Positions 41,714 through 42,688 of a stretch of 42,688 bases of DNA are shown piece after piece. Each line of letters starts with the position of its first letter. The first letter of the stretch is position 1. Under the pieces are notes generated by a model that saw only the letters and a program-made list of their open reading frames with translations, had not been told where the DNA came from and ran no database searches. Source of the stretch: an uncultured Clostridia bacterium (GTDB taxonomy: Bacteria; Bacillota; Clostridia; Christensenellales; Aristaeellaceae); assembly GCA_934647235.1 (NCBI GenBank), contig CAKUFG010000026.1:1-42688 (forward strand), given 5' to 3'. Position numbers and translations under genes: made by a program.

Positions 41714-42661
41714 ATGAAGCGCATCCAAGGGTCAACACGCGCACAGCATCGAAGCACGCTTAATCTGGCAATTCGGAACAAAGCCTTGTATGCAATGGTT
41801 TTGCCCGCCCTGATCTATGTGGCGTTATTCTGCTATTGGCCTCTCTATGGTGTTCAAATTGCTTTTCGTAATTTCAAATTTCCTGATGGTATTACAGGAA
41901 GCGCGTTTGTGGGCTGGAAATGGTTCAAATACTTTTTCAGGTCCAACCAATTCCCGATTGTTGTGCGCAACACGCTCATACTGAATTTCTACAATCTGCT
42001 TGCCGGTTTTCCAATCCCCATTCTCCTGGCTTTGATTATGAACAGTATCAACAGTAAGAGATTCCGCCGTATTGCTCAAACCGTGACTTATTTGCCGCAT
42101 TTTATTTCGGTTATTGTTTTAGTAGGCATGATGAGCTGCATGTTCTCTATTAATACTGGCTGGTTCAGCACAATTGTCCGTGCTTTGGGCGGAACACCTG
42201 TACAGTTGATGGGAGAAGCGAAATATTTTCGTCATGTCTATGTGTGGTCTGGCGTATGGCAGGAGATGGGCTGGAACTCCATTATTTACCTTGCCGCCCT
42301 GACCAGCATTGATCCTGGTCTTCATGAAGCTGCCATGATCGATGGCGCGGGCAGAATCCGCAGAATTTGGCATGTTGATTTGCCTGGCATCAGTGCCACC
42401 ATTGCCATCATGCTGATTCTTCGCTTCGGCAGCATGATGTCCACCGGCTTTGAGAAAATCTACAGTATGCAAAACGATCTTAATCTGAGTATTTCTGAAG
42501 TCATAACTACTTATGTTTACAAAATGGGCATCAAGAACTATAAATACAGTTATTCTGCTGCTATCAGCCTATTCAACAATGCAGTAAACTTTATCCTGCT
42601 TATTACCGTGAACAAATGCTCATGTACGGTAAGGAAGCAAGCAACCGAAAACAAGAGATAG
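41714..42661 (+). CDS. Carbohydrate-type ABC importer permease (LplB-like)
   Basis: A 315-residue permease with six helices and EAA loop LHEAAMIDGAGRIRRIWHV near residue 215. It resembles the permease at 15137-16078 throughout. The last 14 residues (NKCSCTVRKQATENKR) do not look like the usual ending and may reflect a frameshift or a diverged tail. The start follows GGAGG with about six bases of spacing. A second permease and binding protein probably follow beyond the window. An open frame from 42616 to the edge is present but is not claimed as a gene. Confidence 0.85.
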   Translation: MKRIQGSTRAQHRSTLNLAIRNKALYAMVLPALIYVALFCYWPLYGVQIAFRNFKFPDGITGSAFVGWKWFKYFFRSNQFPIVVRNTLILNFYNLLAGFPIPILLALIMNSINSKRFRRIAQTVTYLPHFISVIVLVGMMSCMFSINTGWFSTIVRALGGTPVQLMGEAKYFRHVYVWSGVWQEMGWNSIIYLAALTSIDPGLHEAAMIDGAGRIRRIWHVDLPGISATIAIMLILRFGSMMSTGFEKIYSMQNDLNLSISEVITTYVYKMGIKNYKYSYSAAISLFNNAVNFILLITVNKCSCTVRKQATENKR

Positions 42662-42688
42662 ACCGCCAGCACTACACTATTCCGAACC

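Noticed and set aside
42616..42688. Start of a second permease gene at the window edge
   Set aside because: Only 24 codons are visible, with no ribosome site and no recognisable N-terminus.
1..42688. CRISPR array, insertion sequence or prophage
   Set aside because: No regularly spaced repeats, transposase, integrase or phage structural genes were found on either strand.

Overview
The window looks like chromosomal DNA of an anaerobic, spore-forming member of the Bacillota (Clostridia type) with fairly high GC. The supporting genes are a flavodiiron oxygen/NO reductase, the S4 ribosome-rescue protein RqcP, YitT and DegV family proteins, a SpoIIIE/FtsK translocase and a 26-residue SpoVM-like gene. 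Species cannot be told from the sequence. No phage, insertion sequence, plasmid origin or CRISPR array was found; most of it reads as ordinary core and metabolic gene content.

Layout. 1-2.5 kb: a multi-pass membrane protein, a decayed phospholipase-D-like fragment, a DUF6155 protein and about 500 non-coding bases with inverted repeats, then tRNA-Leu(GAG) on the minus strand. 2.7-8.4 kb (minus): a tightly packed run yitT, rqcP, an ABC exporter (ATPase and two permeases), recO and a flavodiiron protein, with a good promoter in front of yitT. 8.5-15 kb: an epimerase-like SDR, then plus-strand genes for a DUF2974 hydrolase, MscL with a zinc ribbon, a HAD-MazG fusion, DUF2804, glyA and a YjbR-family protein. 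15.1-18.6 kb: a carbohydrate-type ABC importer (two permeases and a binding protein, no ATPase). 18.6-20.3 kb (minus): pyrophosphatase, TatD, a 61-residue membrane protein and spoVM in one run.

20.4-24.7 kb (minus) is the most interesting part. Two adjacent operons encode secreted or membrane proteins: a WG-repeat protein, a Cys-repeat protein, a DUF4234 protein and an unrecognised secreted protein. Their two promoters share the same layout: a pair of LytTR-type direct repeats 21 bp apart, directly abutting a -35 element, with a 17-bp spacer to the -10. This predicts joint control by a LytR/AgrA-type response regulator encoded outside the window.

24.7-35.4 kb: SpoIIIE/FtsK with a DUF3298 secreted protein, an M28 peptidase with a membrane insertion, a structured non-coding stretch that may be a small RNA, DegV, and a plus-strand run of nitroreductase, rarA and two overlapping ATP-grasp genes, then shikimate kinase. 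35.4-39.1 kb (minus): a second importer without ATPase whose binding protein, fused to a propeller-like N-terminal region, is split by one apparent base deletion. 39.3 kb to the end: rplS, then a DeoR-type regulator divergent from an amidohydrolase and the first permease of a third importer, which runs to the window edge.
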